Below, piece by piece: positions 16,588 to 25,313 of a DNA stretch of 64,000 nt. Origin of the DNA: JANQEU01 sp965228045 (GTDB taxonomy: Bacteria > Bacteroidota > Bacteroidia > Cytophagales > Cyclobacteriaceae); the NCBI GenBank assembly GCA_965228045.1, contig OZ245789.1, positions 2,232,001 through 2,296,000 of the forward strand, given 5' to 3'. The notes under the pieces were generated by a model that saw only the letters and a program-made list of their open reading frames with translations, searched no databases and had not been told where the DNA came from. Made by a program: the position numbers and the translations under genes. Every line of letters begins with the position of its first letter. Positions within the stretch are counted from its first letter, which is position 1.

Positions 16588-18930
16588 TTGAGAAGAATCA
16601 TACCCATCCTGGCCATTATCATAATTGGTGGTTTGCCCGCTGCGGCGCAAGTATCGGGAAAAGTGACCGATGAAGCTGGAGAAGGTATCCCCGGAATCAA
16701 TGTGGTTATAAAATCCTCCGGAGAGGGAATGGCCACGGATGGGGCTGGTTCGTTTTCAATCAAGGCAAGTCCCGGTGATTCAATTCTTTTTACCGGAGTA
16801 GGTTTTAAGGCAAGGTCAATTTTGGTTCAGGCTGATCGCACAGATAAAATAATCATAAGGCTTGAGGAAGATACCGAACAGCTAGAGGAGGTTATGGTAG
16901 TCGGTAAATCCGAATTTGCTGAAAAGCGGGAGTTGCCCTATTCTATTTCAGTCATTGACACCAGGCCACTAAAAGCGCAAAACCTGGACATCAATCAGGT
17001 ACTGAACACAACATCGGGAATCCGCATCCGAGAGGAAGGCGGGCTGGGTTCCAGATTCAATTTCTCCCTGAATGGATTCACCGGAAACCAGGTCAAGTTC
17101 TTCATAGACGGTATCCCGATGGACAATTTTGGCTCATCTCTGACCCTGAATAATATTCCTGTCAATCTCATATCCGGAATTGAAGTGTACAAAGGTGTGG
17201 TACCTGTTTATCTGGGTTCGGATGCGCTTGGAGGCGCAATAAACGTCACTACCGATAAGTCTGTGGACAAATTCCTCAATGTATCTTATTCCGTAGGATC
17301 ATTCAACACGCATCGGGCATCGATCGTCAGCAAGTACACGACAGGTTCAGGGCTAATTGTCAACACAAACGCTTTTTTCAATTATTCCGATAATAACTAT
17401 TCGGTAGAAGTTCAGATTCCGGATCCGGAGTCCGGTAAGCTAGGTGATCCGGAGGAGATAGAGAGATTTCATGACCGATACCAGTCCCAGTCAGTTCAGC
17501 TCGAGCTGGGAGTAAAGGACAAACCCTTTGCGGACCGATTGTTCCTGGGTGTCACGGCCTCGGGAAATTACAAGGAAATCCAAAACGGCAGTAACATGAC
17601 CAGGGTTGTGGGTGAGGCTTACAATACGGACAAGGTCCTGATTCCTACCCTGAAGTATCAGAAAGATGATTTACTGACATCCGGTCTATCGATAAGGCTG
17701 AATGCTATGTATACGATGCGTGAAGCAATGGTAGTGGATACAGCGAGTAAAATATATGATTGGCATGGGAACTTTGTTTATCGGGGAATAGACGTTACCT
17801 CAGGAGAAATCAATTGGGATAAAACTCAATTTCGTTTCGATGATCAGTCTGTGTTGGCCACGGCAAATCTTAGCTATGAGATCACACCATACAGTGCTGT
17901 GGCATTTAACAATACATTTTCCAGATATGAGCGCGTAGGAGAAGACCCAATCAGTTATAATGCTGTACCATTTAGTCAACCGAACATTCTGACCAAATCG
18001 GTATCGGGTCTGGCCTACAGTATCAGCCTTCTTGAGGACCAACTGAAATCCACCGTTTTTACCAAGATGTTCATTCTGGATGCATTGACCAGGGAGGGGG
18101 CTGATGTGGGTGATAATGTAACACTGGATGCCATCTACGCAAATGAAACCCAATTTGGGTTTGGGATGGCTACCACCTATTTCATTGCGAAAGGGATTCA
18201 GATCAAGGGCTCCTATGAAAATACCTATCGACTGCCGGAGGCTTATGAGATGTTTGGGGATGGACTTTTGTTGGAAAGCAATCCGCATCTGACGTCCGAG
18301 AAAAGTAAAAACTTCAATGCCGGATTTTTGATTCAGAAAGTAGTTTCAAGACACGAATTTCTTGTAGAGGCCAACTATCTGTATCGATTACCGGAGGATC
18401 TGATTCGAAACAATGCCGTGGGAATCACAAGCCAATACGAGAATCTTCAGTCCGCCAAATCTCATATTTATGAAGGTGGTATCAGGTACCAGTTTGATGA
18501 TCTGTTGAATTTGAGTGTGAATGGAACTTACCAGGACATTGTAAATAATCAAAAGTACACACAGACAGGTGGGGAGAATTACCTGTATGGTGATAGAATC
18601 CCCAATACCCCGTTTTTATTCGGCAACTTTACCGCAGGACTGTTACTCGATGGTGTAGCCGCTGAGCGTTCTAATATGTCCCTGAACTGGACCACACAAT
18701 TTGTGGAGGCCTTTTACCTGAAATGGCCGAGTCAGGGAAGCCGCGCCTCTAAATACGACATACCCAGACAGTTATCTCATAATATTTCGATTTCCTACAG
18801 CTGGATGGAGGGAAGGTACAACATGTCTCTTGTCTGCACCAATCTCATGGACAGCAAGCTCTTTGACAACTTCATGCTCCAGAAACCTGGTAGGGCATTC
18901 AATCTTAAACTAAGCTACTTCTTACAATGA
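16588..18930 (+). CDS. TonB-dependent outer-membrane receptor, likely ferric-siderophore
   Basis: A protein of about 780 residues. It has a signal peptide (RRIIPILAIIIIGGLPAAAQ), then a CarboxypepD_reg-like beta domain (VSGKVTDEAGEGIPGINV). A plug domain follows (ELPYSISVIDTRPL, VLNTTSGIRIREEGG, GIEVYKGVVPVYLGSDALGGAINV), and then a 22-stranded barrel ending in an aromatic-terminated strand (FNLKLSYFLQ). It imports a ferric chelate using TonB energy. I start it at TTG 16588 because the earlier TTG at 16549 lies in the operator palindrome. It is first in a five-gene operon with a DUF4374 protein and a PepSY protein, which strongly supports iron uptake. The exact ligand is unknown. Confidence 0.9.
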   Translation: MRRIIPILAIIIIGGLPAAAQVSGKVTDEAGEGIPGINVVIKSSGEGMATDGAGSFSIKASPGDSILFTGVGFKARSILVQADRTDKIIIRLEEDTEQLEEVMVVGKSEFAEKRELPYSISVIDTRPLKAQNLDINQVLNTTSGIRIREEGGLGSRFNFSLNGFTGNQVKFFIDGIPMDNFGSSLTLNNIPVNLISGIEVYKGVVPVYLGSDALGGAINVTTDKSVDKFLNVSYSVGSFNTHRASIVSKYTTGSGLIVNTNAFFNYSDNNYSVEVQIPDPESGKLGDPEEIERFHDRYQSQSVQLELGVKDKPFADRLFLGVTASGNYKEIQNGSNMTRVVGEAYNTDKVLIPTLKYQKDDLLTSGLSIRLNAMYTMREAMVVDTASKIYDWHGNFVYRGIDVTSGEINWDKTQFRFDDQSVLATANLSYEITPYSAVAFNNTFSRYERVGEDPISYNAVPFSQPNILTKSVSGLAYSISLLEDQLKSTVFTKMFILDALTREGADVGDNVTLDAIYANETQFGFGMATTYFIAKGIQIKGSYENTYRLPEAYEMFGDGLLLESNPHLTSEKSKNFNAGFLIQKVVSRHEFLVEANYLYRLPEDLIRNNAVGITSQYENLQSAKSHIYEGGIRYQFDDLLNLSVNGTYQDIVNNQKYTQTGGENYLYGDRIPNTPFLFGNFTAGLLLDGVAAERSNMSLNWTTQFVEAFYLKWPSQGSRASKYDIPRQLSHNISISYSWMEGRYNMSLVCTNLMDSKLFDNFMLQKPGRAFNLKLSYFLQ

Positions 18931-20201
18931 AAATGAATTCAGATCTAAATAACACAATGAAGAGAAAATGGAATATCCACTACCTGCTGACTGGCGTGGT
19001 AGTATTGACAATGATTAGTTCTTGTTCGGACAACGAATCCGATCCCGAACCGGAATTTGATGAGCCTGACTACGTCTTATCATTACGTACTCAGGATGCT
19101 AATGATGAAAGCGCTGATTATCTACTTGCCGTGGACGACATCATGACAGGGGAGATAAGTGCTGAAGGACAGGGAATAGAACTGACCGGTTGGAACTACA
19201 CGGGAAAGTTTGGTGATACTTTCTTTACGTTTGGATACGACCTTAATGAGTGTATTGGGTTTGATGTGGTGGAAGGAGAACTTGTAGAGCTTGGAAAATT
19301 TGTCTTCGAAAGATTCGATGTGATGAATCCAATAGATGATGATTATTTCCTGGCCATTGGGGCACCATGGGGCGGCGGATCATATGACTGTCAGCTGCAG
19401 GTAGTGGACATCAATGATATCTCTATATCGAAGACTGTAAATCATCCGATCTATGCCTCATTTGATGAAAATGGTGAGCAGCTTAACGCATGGCCTACGG
19501 GATCTTATGTAGATGGTGATAAACTATTTATTTCACTTTACCCGCTCCATGGTGAAAGCTGGGAAACTCCAAATACCGATACAGCTTATGTTAGTGTATT
19601 TTCTTATCCGGAACTCGAATACATAAAAACCATAAAGGATCCGAGAGTATCGCCCATAGGATATTATGGAGGTCAACCTGCCATCCTTGAGGACGAGGTT
19701 GGTGATCACTATACGATTTCTGGTGGATCGATGGTGACAGGTTTCACCCAATCCACAAAGCCTTCTGGTATTCTTAGGATCGCTGCCGGTTCTGATGAAT
19801 TTGACTCCGATTACTTCTTCAATGTAGAAGAGCTGGGCTATAAGGCTATTTCCGGAACCTACCTTGGTGGAGGATTGATAGTGGCGAGGGTGATCTCGCT
19901 GGAAATGGAAGAGCAGGCAGCCCCTCAAAATGTCTGGGCAGCATTCAGTGAGGTGACTCCGATACTGAATGTAGCCATCCTGGACCTTGCCAATCAGACC
20001 CTAACTGTGGTGGATGATGTACCGTTGCACGGAGGTCAATACAATACGCCATATCTAATTCAGGATGGTAAAGCCTATATCTCCGTAAATGACGGAACGG
20101 AGGCGTACGTTTATGAGGTTGATCCAACTTCTGCTTCCGCCACAAGGGGTGCTAAACTCATTGGAAATCAGTTCCAGGGATTGTATTCGAATGCGAACTA
20201 A
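18927..20201 (+). CDS. DUF4374-type lipoprotein
   Basis: A 424-residue lipoprotein whose ATG overlaps the receptor stop (ATGA). The N-terminus ends in MISSC, so it is lipidated at Cys (about residue 33). The rest is a beta-propeller-like fold with motifs YVLSLRTQDANDES, WNYTGKFGDTFFTFGYD, PYLIQDGKAYISVND and AYVYEVDPTSASATRGAKLIG. DUF4374 proteins sit next to siderophore receptors in Bacteroidota and are thought to act at the cell surface or periplasm in binding or releasing the chelate, though the mechanism is not established. The signal sequence of the precursor could begin at the internal MKRKWN instead. Confidence 0.8.
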   Translation: MKMNSDLNNTMKRKWNIHYLLTGVVVLTMISSCSDNESDPEPEFDEPDYVLSLRTQDANDESADYLLAVDDIMTGEISAEGQGIELTGWNYTGKFGDTFFTFGYDLNECIGFDVVEGELVELGKFVFERFDVMNPIDDDYFLAIGAPWGGGSYDCQLQVVDINDISISKTVNHPIYASFDENGEQLNAWPTGSYVDGDKLFISLYPLHGESWETPNTDTAYVSVFSYPELEYIKTIKDPRVSPIGYYGGQPAILEDEVGDHYTISGGSMVTGFTQSTKPSGILRIAAGSDEFDSDYFFNVEELGYKAISGTYLGGGLIVARVISLEMEEQAAPQNVWAAFSEVTPILNVAILDLANQTLTVVDDVPLHGGQYNTPYLIQDGKAYISVNDGTEAYVYEVDPTSASATRGAKLIGNQFQGLYSNAN

Positions 20202-20250
20202 TTGTAGAACACGAAACAGCTGGCAAGTCCATATTAAGATCAAAATCAAT

Positions 20251-20277
20251 AATGCCCGGAATTGATTTCCGGGCATT
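20251..20277 (+). terminator. 11-bp hairpin between the DUF4374 gene and the next gene
   Basis: AATGCCCGGAA (20251-20261) pairs perfectly with TTCCGGGCATT (20267-20277) around a five-base loop. The sequence after it is not T-rich (CATTCACTG), so it may weaken rather than end transcription, or it may protect the upstream message. It would lower expression of the downstream membrane proteins relative to the receptor. Confidence 0.55.
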
Positions 20278-20309
20278 CATTCACTGAAAACTTCCCGAAT
20301 AAAACCGAG

Positions 20310-20642
20310 ATGACATCCTTAATCATTTTATCAAACCTGCTGGGTTTTTATTGCTTTTACTTTTCAAGTGCCAGGATCGGTGCGAAAAGAAGTACCAAAG
20401 TGGAGCATTACATTGGAGACCATAGATCGACCTCCCTGGCGGTGGGAATTGTTTCAATGATAATTTCTCTTGTCTTTTCCGTCCGGGTCTATGGTGAGGG
20501 TGCGGGAACACTGCTATTTTTTGTACTCCTTTCGACCATTGCGAGCCTGGTCATATTGATCACTCCATTGAGAGTATTGAACTTCAAGTGGCTTTCAGTC
20601 ATATTGATTTTTTGTTTCATTCTTGAAAAGTTATTTGTCTGA
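20310..20642 (+). CDS. small membrane protein, DUF3325-like
   Basis: A 110-residue protein with three to four transmembrane helices. The N-terminus TSLIILSNLLGFYCFYFSSARIGAKRS and the central IVSMIISLVFSVRVYGEGAGTLLFFVLL fit the small DUF3325 family found in iron-uptake clusters. I start at ATG 20310 because the longer TTG-started frame would lie in the hairpin. Its TGA overlaps the next ATG (TGATG), so the two are coupled. Function is unknown, but the location between receptor and PepSY protein suggests a supporting role in iron handling in the inner membrane. Confidence 0.65.
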   Translation: MTSLIILSNLLGFYCFYFSSARIGAKRSTKVEHYIGDHRSTSLAVGIVSMIISLVFSVRVYGEGAGTLLFFVLLSTIASLVILITPLRVLNFKWLSVILIFCFILEKLFV

Positions 20643-20935
20643 TGCCAGCTAATCCCAAATACCTTACCTCCTCGGGGTGGGTTCGTTTTTCCAGGATTAT
20701 GTCGGGATTTGTTGGTGGGTTTGCGGTCACAATCGGTCTTCACCTTGTCCTCACTTTGTGGGTGGACAGAGCTACCGTAATTATCACCTCTACCTACAGC
20801 GGATTTATCCTCTGGGCAATTTTGCTGATGACTGCATTTCTAATAAGGAGAGCATGGATGGTGTGGGCCATTTATCTGGGGCTGATACTTGTTTTTGCTA
20901 TCATCTTATTCATCCACAAAAATCCTCTCATTTAA
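20642..20935 (+). CDS. small membrane protein, DUF3649-like
   Basis: A 97-residue protein with three transmembrane helices, including FSRIMSGFVGGFAVTIGLHLVL, TSTYSGFILWAILLMTAFLI and MVWAIYLGLILVFAIILFI. DUF3649 proteins of this size occur beside PepSY proteins in siderophore operons ('iron uptake protein'). It begins at the ATG overlapping the previous stop and ends TAATG, giving a one-base overlap with the PepSY gene. The family assignment rests on size, topology and context rather than on a clear motif. Confidence 0.65.
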   Translation: MPANPKYLTSSGWVRFSRIMSGFVGGFAVTIGLHLVLTLWVDRATVIITSTYSGFILWAILLMTAFLIRRAWMVWAIYLGLILVFAIILFIHKNPLI

Positions 20936-22497
20936 TGGGTAAGCGCATTTATAACATTTTGTTTCACACACATACAGTAAGCGGTATTGTGATCAGTGCG
21001 GGTCTTTATGTGATCTTTTTTACCGGATCATTTTCCTTCTTCCGCGATGAGATCGTGAATTGGGAAAGAAATCACACGGTGGAGCATCCCGATGACATGA
21101 GGATCGACTTTGATGCTACAATGGATTCATTGAGTCAAACTTATGACCTCTACGGTCGGGAAATCAACATATATCGCTACTATAATGAACGTCGTCTCAA
21201 TGTAAGTCTAGGAGCTTCTGCCGATACATTGGCAGATGAAGATGCAAAGACCGGAGCTTTTTTTTACCTGGATACGGAATCATATAAAAGTGAAGATTAC
21301 TACAGTACCTATACTTTGGGAGAGTTTCTCTATCGATTGCACTTCTTTGCCCAGATTCCTTACCCATATGGATACTTTCTTTCCGGATTCGTGGCGTTCT
21401 TCTTTCTGTTCGCGATCATCACGGGTGTGCTGGTTCATTGGGATAAGATCATTAAGAACTTTTTTCTCTTCAGACCTCGGTCAAAGCTGAAAACCATCTG
21501 GACCGATGCACACACCACATTAGGGCTTATAGGGTTGCCATTTCAGTTTGTGTATGCCGTGACCGGTGCTTTTTTTATGCTCAATCTATTGCTGGTAGCC
21601 CCCAGTGCTTATTTTTTATATGATGGAGATCAGGACAAATTGTACGATGAACTCGAATACAATCACCCTACTTATCCAATGGCTTATGACAGCCTAAAGT
21701 CGGAATTCAGCATCGACCAATTCATCGAACAAACAAGGTCGAGGTGGGATGGATTGAATGTCAGCCATGTGATTTTTCACAATTATGGGGATGCGAATAT
21801 GCACATCACTGTTGAGGGTAGACCTGAGAACAGTACGAAATTTGCCGGAGTGGGAGAGGTGTCTTACAAGGTGTCTAACGGCGCAGTGGTAAGTGTTAAA
21901 GATGAAATCAACTCTCGGTCTTATCTGGAGACGGTTAAACTCGCGCTTTACCAGCTTCACTTTGGGGACTACGGTGGAATGGCCCTTAGGGTAATAAGTT
22001 TTGTAATGGGTCTGATTGGTTGTTTTGTGATCCTGTCCGGCGTAATGATATGGTTAGTAGCACGTGAACGAAAGGACATATCCGAAAAACAAAAAAAGTT
22101 TAACAGATGGGTAGGTTGGATCTACCTTGCTGTATGTCTGAGTCTTTTTCCCGTCACGGCCCTGGCATTTATAGCCGTAAAGTGGTTTGGACTCATCGGA
22201 ACAAGCAGTATTTATTCATTTTATTTCATCAGCTGGTTATTTGCATCGATTTTCTTCGCCGCTAAAAAGGACAACGCATTCACCAATAAATATACCCTGA
22301 TCTCGGGGGGAATTCTGGGGCTTTTGATACCAATGGTCAATGGTTTCAAGACCGGGAACTGGCCATGGGTTTCTTTCCCAAATGGAGACATGCAGGTGTT
22401 TTTCGTCGACTTGCTTTGGATTATTTTATCTCTTGTGACTTTAATGGTTTGTTTCAAATTAAAGCCTCAGGAAGAGACAGCAGTGGTCAAAACCTGA
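20935..22497 (+). CDS. PepSY-associated membrane protein (iron-regulated)
   Basis: A protein of about 520 residues with four major transmembrane segments in the PepSY_TM layout. The first (HTHTVSGIVISAGLYVIFFTG) has the family's conserved His pair. A periplasmic domain, a second pair of helices (GFVAFFFLFAIITGVLVHWDKI) with another His, and C-terminal helices follow. Such proteins are thought to reduce or release iron from imported siderophores in the inner membrane. The start is ATG 20935, overlapping the preceding stop. It closes the operon, and its TGA abuts the convergent TerC gene's stop in TGATCA. Confidence 0.85.
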   Translation: MGKRIYNILFHTHTVSGIVISAGLYVIFFTGSFSFFRDEIVNWERNHTVEHPDDMRIDFDATMDSLSQTYDLYGREINIYRYYNERRLNVSLGASADTLADEDAKTGAFFYLDTESYKSEDYYSTYTLGEFLYRLHFFAQIPYPYGYFLSGFVAFFFLFAIITGVLVHWDKIIKNFFLFRPRSKLKTIWTDAHTTLGLIGLPFQFVYAVTGAFFMLNLLLVAPSAYFLYDGDQDKLYDELEYNHPTYPMAYDSLKSEFSIDQFIEQTRSRWDGLNVSHVIFHNYGDANMHITVEGRPENSTKFAGVGEVSYKVSNGAVVSVKDEINSRSYLETVKLALYQLHFGDYGGMALRVISFVMGLIGCFVILSGVMIWLVARERKDISEKQKKFNRWVGWIYLAVCLSLFPVTALAFIAVKWFGLIGTSSIYSFYFISWLFASIFFAAKKDNAFTNKYTLISGGILGLLIPMVNGFKTGNWPWVSFPNGDMQVFFVDLLWIILSLVTLMVCFKLKPQEETAVVKT

Positions 22498-23460
22498 TCA
22501 TATTGGTTTTTCAAGATGTGCGGTGTCTCTTTTACCATTGATCACGCTTACCAGGATTCCGATCAGGAGGGCTCCAAGGATAAACGTCAGGCTCACGAAA
22601 GACGGAAATTTATAGTGATTGGCCAGACCCATTTTGAATCCTACAAATATCAGGATGAAAACAAGGCTGTACTTCATATACCGGAACTTGTCCAGGATAT
22701 TAGCCAGGAAAAAGTATAGGTTCCTAAGACCCAGGATCGCAAATATGTTTGAGGTAAACACGATGAAAGGATCTGTGGTGATCGCGAAAATCGCCGGAAT
22801 AGAATCCACCGCAAATAATACATCTGTAAACTCTATGACGATTAATGTAGCCAAAGAGACTGTAGCAAATCTTTTACCATCTTTCAAGACAGTATATTTG
22901 TGGGATCGATGGTTCCAGTCCACCGGGTAGACCCTGCTTAGAAGTTTAAGGGCCGGATTTTTATAATAATCCACATCGTCATGGCGAGCCGTCATCATAC
23001 TGATGGCGGAATAGATCAGTATGGCCCCAAAGATGTATGTAGACCAGTGAAAAGTCTCAACGAACGCAGTACCAAAGCCTATCATAATACCCCGGAAAAT
23101 GATGGCACCCAGGATTCCCCAAAACAGGATATTGTGCTGATATTTTGCTTCGATTTTGAAATATGTGAAGATCACAGCGATCACAAAGATGTTGTCCAGG
23201 CTCAATGATTTTTCAACCACGAATCCTGTGAAATATTTGAGCATGGCATCATAAGGACTTGTATTATCCTGATTTATTCCAAAAAGGTTTTGGTCATAAA
23301 CCCAGAAAATGACACCTCCAAACGCAATGGCCAGGCAAACCCATACAAGTGTCCAGATGAGGGAGGATTTTGTGGAAACTATTTCGTCAGTTTTATGAAA
23401 AACGCCGAGATCCAACGCAAGCAGCACAAGGATCAACAGTATGAATAATAACCAAATCAC
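22498..23460 (-). CDS. TerC/Alx family membrane protein
   Basis: A 320-residue integral membrane protein with about nine helices. Family features are DLGVFHK, KYFTGFVVEKSLSLDNIFVIAVIF, FGAILIYSAISM, VIEFTDVLFAVDSIPAIFAIT and SNIFAILGLRNLYFFLA. Acidic residues within the membrane (EKSLSLDN, EFTDVLFAVDS) are characteristic. TerC/Alx proteins export manganese and help metalate secreted proteins; some are pH- and manganese-riboswitch controlled, but no such leader is evident upstream. It ends exactly where the PepSY operon ends. The name 'tellurium resistance' is historical and should not be taken as function. Confidence 0.92.
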   Translation of the reverse strand: MIWLLFILLILVLLALDLGVFHKTDEIVSTKSSLIWTLVWVCLAIAFGGVIFWVYDQNLFGINQDNTSPYDAMLKYFTGFVVEKSLSLDNIFVIAVIFTYFKIEAKYQHNILFWGILGAIIFRGIMIGFGTAFVETFHWSTYIFGAILIYSAISMMTARHDDVDYYKNPALKLLSRVYPVDWNHRSHKYTVLKDGKRFATVSLATLIVIEFTDVLFAVDSIPAIFAITTDPFIVFTSNIFAILGLRNLYFFLANILDKFRYMKYSLVFILIFVGFKMGLANHYKFPSFVSLTFILGALLIGILVSVINGKRDTAHLEKPI

Positions 23461-23499
23461 CTTATTAGGAAATGTTCAAATTGAGAGTGATTGAAGTAA

Positions 23500-23533
23500 A
23501 AATGCCGTTCCGGAATTTCCCAAAACGGCATTT
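23500..23533 (-). terminator. rho-independent terminator of the lipoprotein gene
   Basis: AAATGCCGTT (23500-23509) and AACGGCATTT (23524-23533) form a ten-base perfect stem around a 14-base loop, 33 bases after the lipoprotein stop and upstream of the TerC gene. Minus-strand transcription gives a short U run after the stem. It likely isolates the lipoprotein from the TerC gene. Confidence 0.7.
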
Positions 23534-23566
23534 AACGAGTTTGAAATCCACTTTTAAAGTACGTAT

Positions 23567-24307
23567 CTACTTGCCAAGTAATCCGACCAGATTGTCAACT
23601 TTAGCTTTCGCGGGCTGATAACCTTTTTCGAGTGATGCCGAGTAGTACTCCAGAGCATCTTCCAGGATTTTCTTTTTCCTTTTGGGAGCAAATCGAATAT
23701 AACCGGCAAGTTGCTCAGCACTTTCGCCCTGACCATAAAGTTTTTCAGCATCAGTAGGCTCTGCTCTTTCGATCAAAATCGGTTTTTGAGCACCGGATAT
23801 TCTCAGATCGTTTTTCAGACTGATGGCCTGAAGTTGTGCCTCGGCAAGTTGGGTTTCTGTAAGGTTTAACAATGTTTCCATCAAGGCATTGTCCTGTCTG
23901 GACTCCACTACCGCCAGTTGAAGGCTCTCTATCATGTTGTCTTTTTCCATAACTTCCCTTTTGAGTCTTTTCACCTGCGACGCGTAAGCGGAACGGGTTT
24001 TTTCCAACTCTGATATGGTCCACTCAGCCTTCTGCACGTAAAGATTAAGATCTTTCATCCGCGTCACATAATCGTCCTCAGAAATCCCCGTTTCCAGGTT
24101 GACCTGAATCCATTTTCGATTTGCATCAATGGAATCCATATAAACACCAATCTGGTCCAGCAGACCGATGGCAAATTCCATCTTTTGCAGTTCCAGCTCC
24201 AGCGAATCAACTTTAGCGTTGAGGTTAAAGTTGTCCTTTTCTATTTGTTCATTACATCCGGTGAGTAACACGATACCCGTCAGGATATAAATCAGTTTTT
24301 TCATCAT
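23567..24307 (-). CDS. coiled-coil lipoprotein with a TPR-like C-terminus
   Basis: A protein of about 246 residues with a signal sequence ending ILTGIVLLTGC, so it is a lipoprotein with Cys near residue 18. A long coiled coil follows (about 25-160; KVDSLELELQKMEFAI and SQVKRLKREVMEKDNMIESLQLAV). The end, QGESAEQLAGYIRF, then EDALEYYSASLEKGYQPAKAKVDNL, resembles a single helical TPR-like repeat. It starts at ATG 24307 rather than at the upstream TTG. No named family was recognised. A scaffold or envelope-spacing role is possible but unproven. The gene has its own terminator. Confidence 0.7.
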   Translation of the reverse strand: MMKKLIYILTGIVLLTGCNEQIEKDNFNLNAKVDSLELELQKMEFAIGLLDQIGVYMDSIDANRKWIQVNLETGISEDDYVTRMKDLNLYVQKAEWTISELEKTRSAYASQVKRLKREVMEKDNMIESLQLAVVESRQDNALMETLLNLTETQLAEAQLQAISLKNDLRISGAQKPILIERAEPTDAEKLYGQGESAEQLAGYIRFAPKRKKKILEDALEYYSASLEKGYQPAKAKVDNLVGLLGK

Positions 24308-24372
24308 TTGATCATTCAATAATACCTGTGACGTGGAATATCTTTTTGGTCACAGGATTTTGAGAAGAATTT

Positions 24373-24498
24373 TTAAGAAATCTGTTCGTCGTTCTGTTCT
24401 TTCTCACCCGCTCGTCTTTCCAGATACCTGCGAAAGAAGGTGAAGAAGAGAAACAGTGAGGTTAAAAATCCCAGTGCAAATACAATGTACGTTTTCAT
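24373..24498 (-). CDS. 41-residue single-pass membrane protein
   Basis: A small ORF read on the minus strand: MKTYIVFALGFLTSLFLFF, then TFFRRYLERRAGEKEQND and a short tail ending in TAA. It has one clear transmembrane helix followed by a basic and then acidic cytoplasmic tail, which gives a plausible positive-inside orientation. It lies between the ParE gene and the coiled-coil lipoprotein, on the same strand as both. It is shorter than common ORF cut-offs. I know of no named family for it. The clean topology and in-frame stop support a real gene, but translation is unproven. Confidence 0.5.
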   Translation of the reverse strand: MKTYIVFALGFLTSLFLFFTFFRRYLERRAGEKEQNDEQIS

Positions 24499-24572
24499 AT
24501 CTGTATGACAATATCATATTAGACGTGAGGGGTGGGATTTGGTCACAGTTTAATTGGTCATGGATGACCGAA

Positions 24573-24869
24573 TTATTTTAATCTACTCCTTAAATCCATT
24601 CGCTCATGCAATATCCTGGTGATCTCAATAAGTTCTTCGGATATTCTTCGGTAGAATATGATGTGTCTGTTCACTTTGAATCCAAACAAGTCCGCTCTTA
24701 TTCCTTCATATTGTCTACCAGCTACCTTATTAAGTGTAATATTTTTGAAAGAATTTATAAGTTGATTGTAATAATCATCTGCCTGTTGTTCAGACCAATT
24801 ATCAAAAGTGTAGTTCCAAATATCCGTTAAATCCTGAACAGCAAGTTTGGTCAAACGGTATTCACTCAT
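24573..24869 (-). CDS. parE: ParE-type toxin of a type II toxin-antitoxin module
   Basis: A 98-residue RelE/ParE-fold protein. It has the typical starting helix SEYRLTKLAVQDLTDIWNYT, the central VAGRQYEGIRADLFGFKVNRHIIFYRRI and the ending VIEITRILHERMDLRSRL-like strand and helix. ParE toxins inhibit DNA gyrase, whereas RelE toxins cleave mRNA; the strong Arg and His content of the final strand fits either, but the partner is ParD-like, so ParE is preferred. The start overlaps the antitoxin gene by eight bases, with translational coupling. It is the first of four modules in this region. Confidence 0.85.
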   Translation of the reverse strand: MSEYRLTKLAVQDLTDIWNYTFDNWSEQQADDYYNQLINSFKNITLNKVAGRQYEGIRADLFGFKVNRHIIFYRRISEELIEITRILHERMDLRSRLK

Positions 24870-25110
24870 TCGACTTTGAGGACTTCAAAGCTTTTAAATG
24901 GGTGGTAGCATCGAAGTCTTCAGCGATACCACTGTCAATCCCCTCTTGAATGGATTGCTTAAGAGAAAGAATCTTGTCCTCCTCTTCTTCTAAAAGCCTC
25001 AGGCCAGCCCGAATAACTTCGCTGGCGCTTTTATATCGACCTTTCGAAATACTACTTTCAACAAAGTTGTCAAAGTAGTCACCCAATGAGACTGAAGTAT
25101 TCTTGTTCAT
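24862..25110 (-). CDS. parD: ParD-type antitoxin
   Basis: An 82-residue CC2985/ParD antitoxin. A ribbon-helix-helix DNA-binding part, TSVSLGDYFDNFVESSISKGRYKSASEVIRAGLRLLEE, is followed by a charged C-terminal helix that wraps the toxin. The overlap with the parE gene and the upstream palindrome indicate autoregulation as a toxin-antitoxin complex. The start is ATG 25110, which lies 10 bases from the operator. Confidence 0.88.
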   Translation of the reverse strand: MNKNTSVSLGDYFDNFVESSISKGRYKSASEVIRAGLRLLEEEEDKILSLKQSIQEGIDSGIAEDFDATTHLKALKSSKSNE

Positions 25111-25120
25111 AATGTAAAAA

Positions 25121-25135
25121 TACCAAAAATTGGTA
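25121..25135. promoter_or_regulatory. ParD operator palindrome TACCAAAAATTGGTA
   Basis: A six-base inverted repeat, TACCAA and TTGGTA, with a three-base A spacer sits 10 bases upstream of the antitoxin start. Ribbon-helix-helix antitoxins bind such short palindromes near their own promoter, so this is the probable site of autorepression. No data beyond position and symmetry support it. Confidence 0.6.
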
Positions 25136-25313
25136 TACTTAGTAAGTGATCTTTTTTATCAAAGGGATTACTTTCTATTTCTCAAAATTGACTATCCTTT
25201 TCCCTTTGGCTCCTCCTTTCTCAATGTCTCGTGTCAATTCGTTAAAGATTCGAAAAGGCATTCCAAAAGATGCATTTTAATAGGCCAGAGCTTAGTTGTA
25301 CTTAATGGATTTT

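Noticed and set aside
22498..23460. Tellurium-resistance gene as the function of the TerC protein
   Set aside because: The family name is historical. No other ter genes (terA, terB, terD, terE) lie nearby, and the known role of such single TerC/Alx proteins is manganese export.
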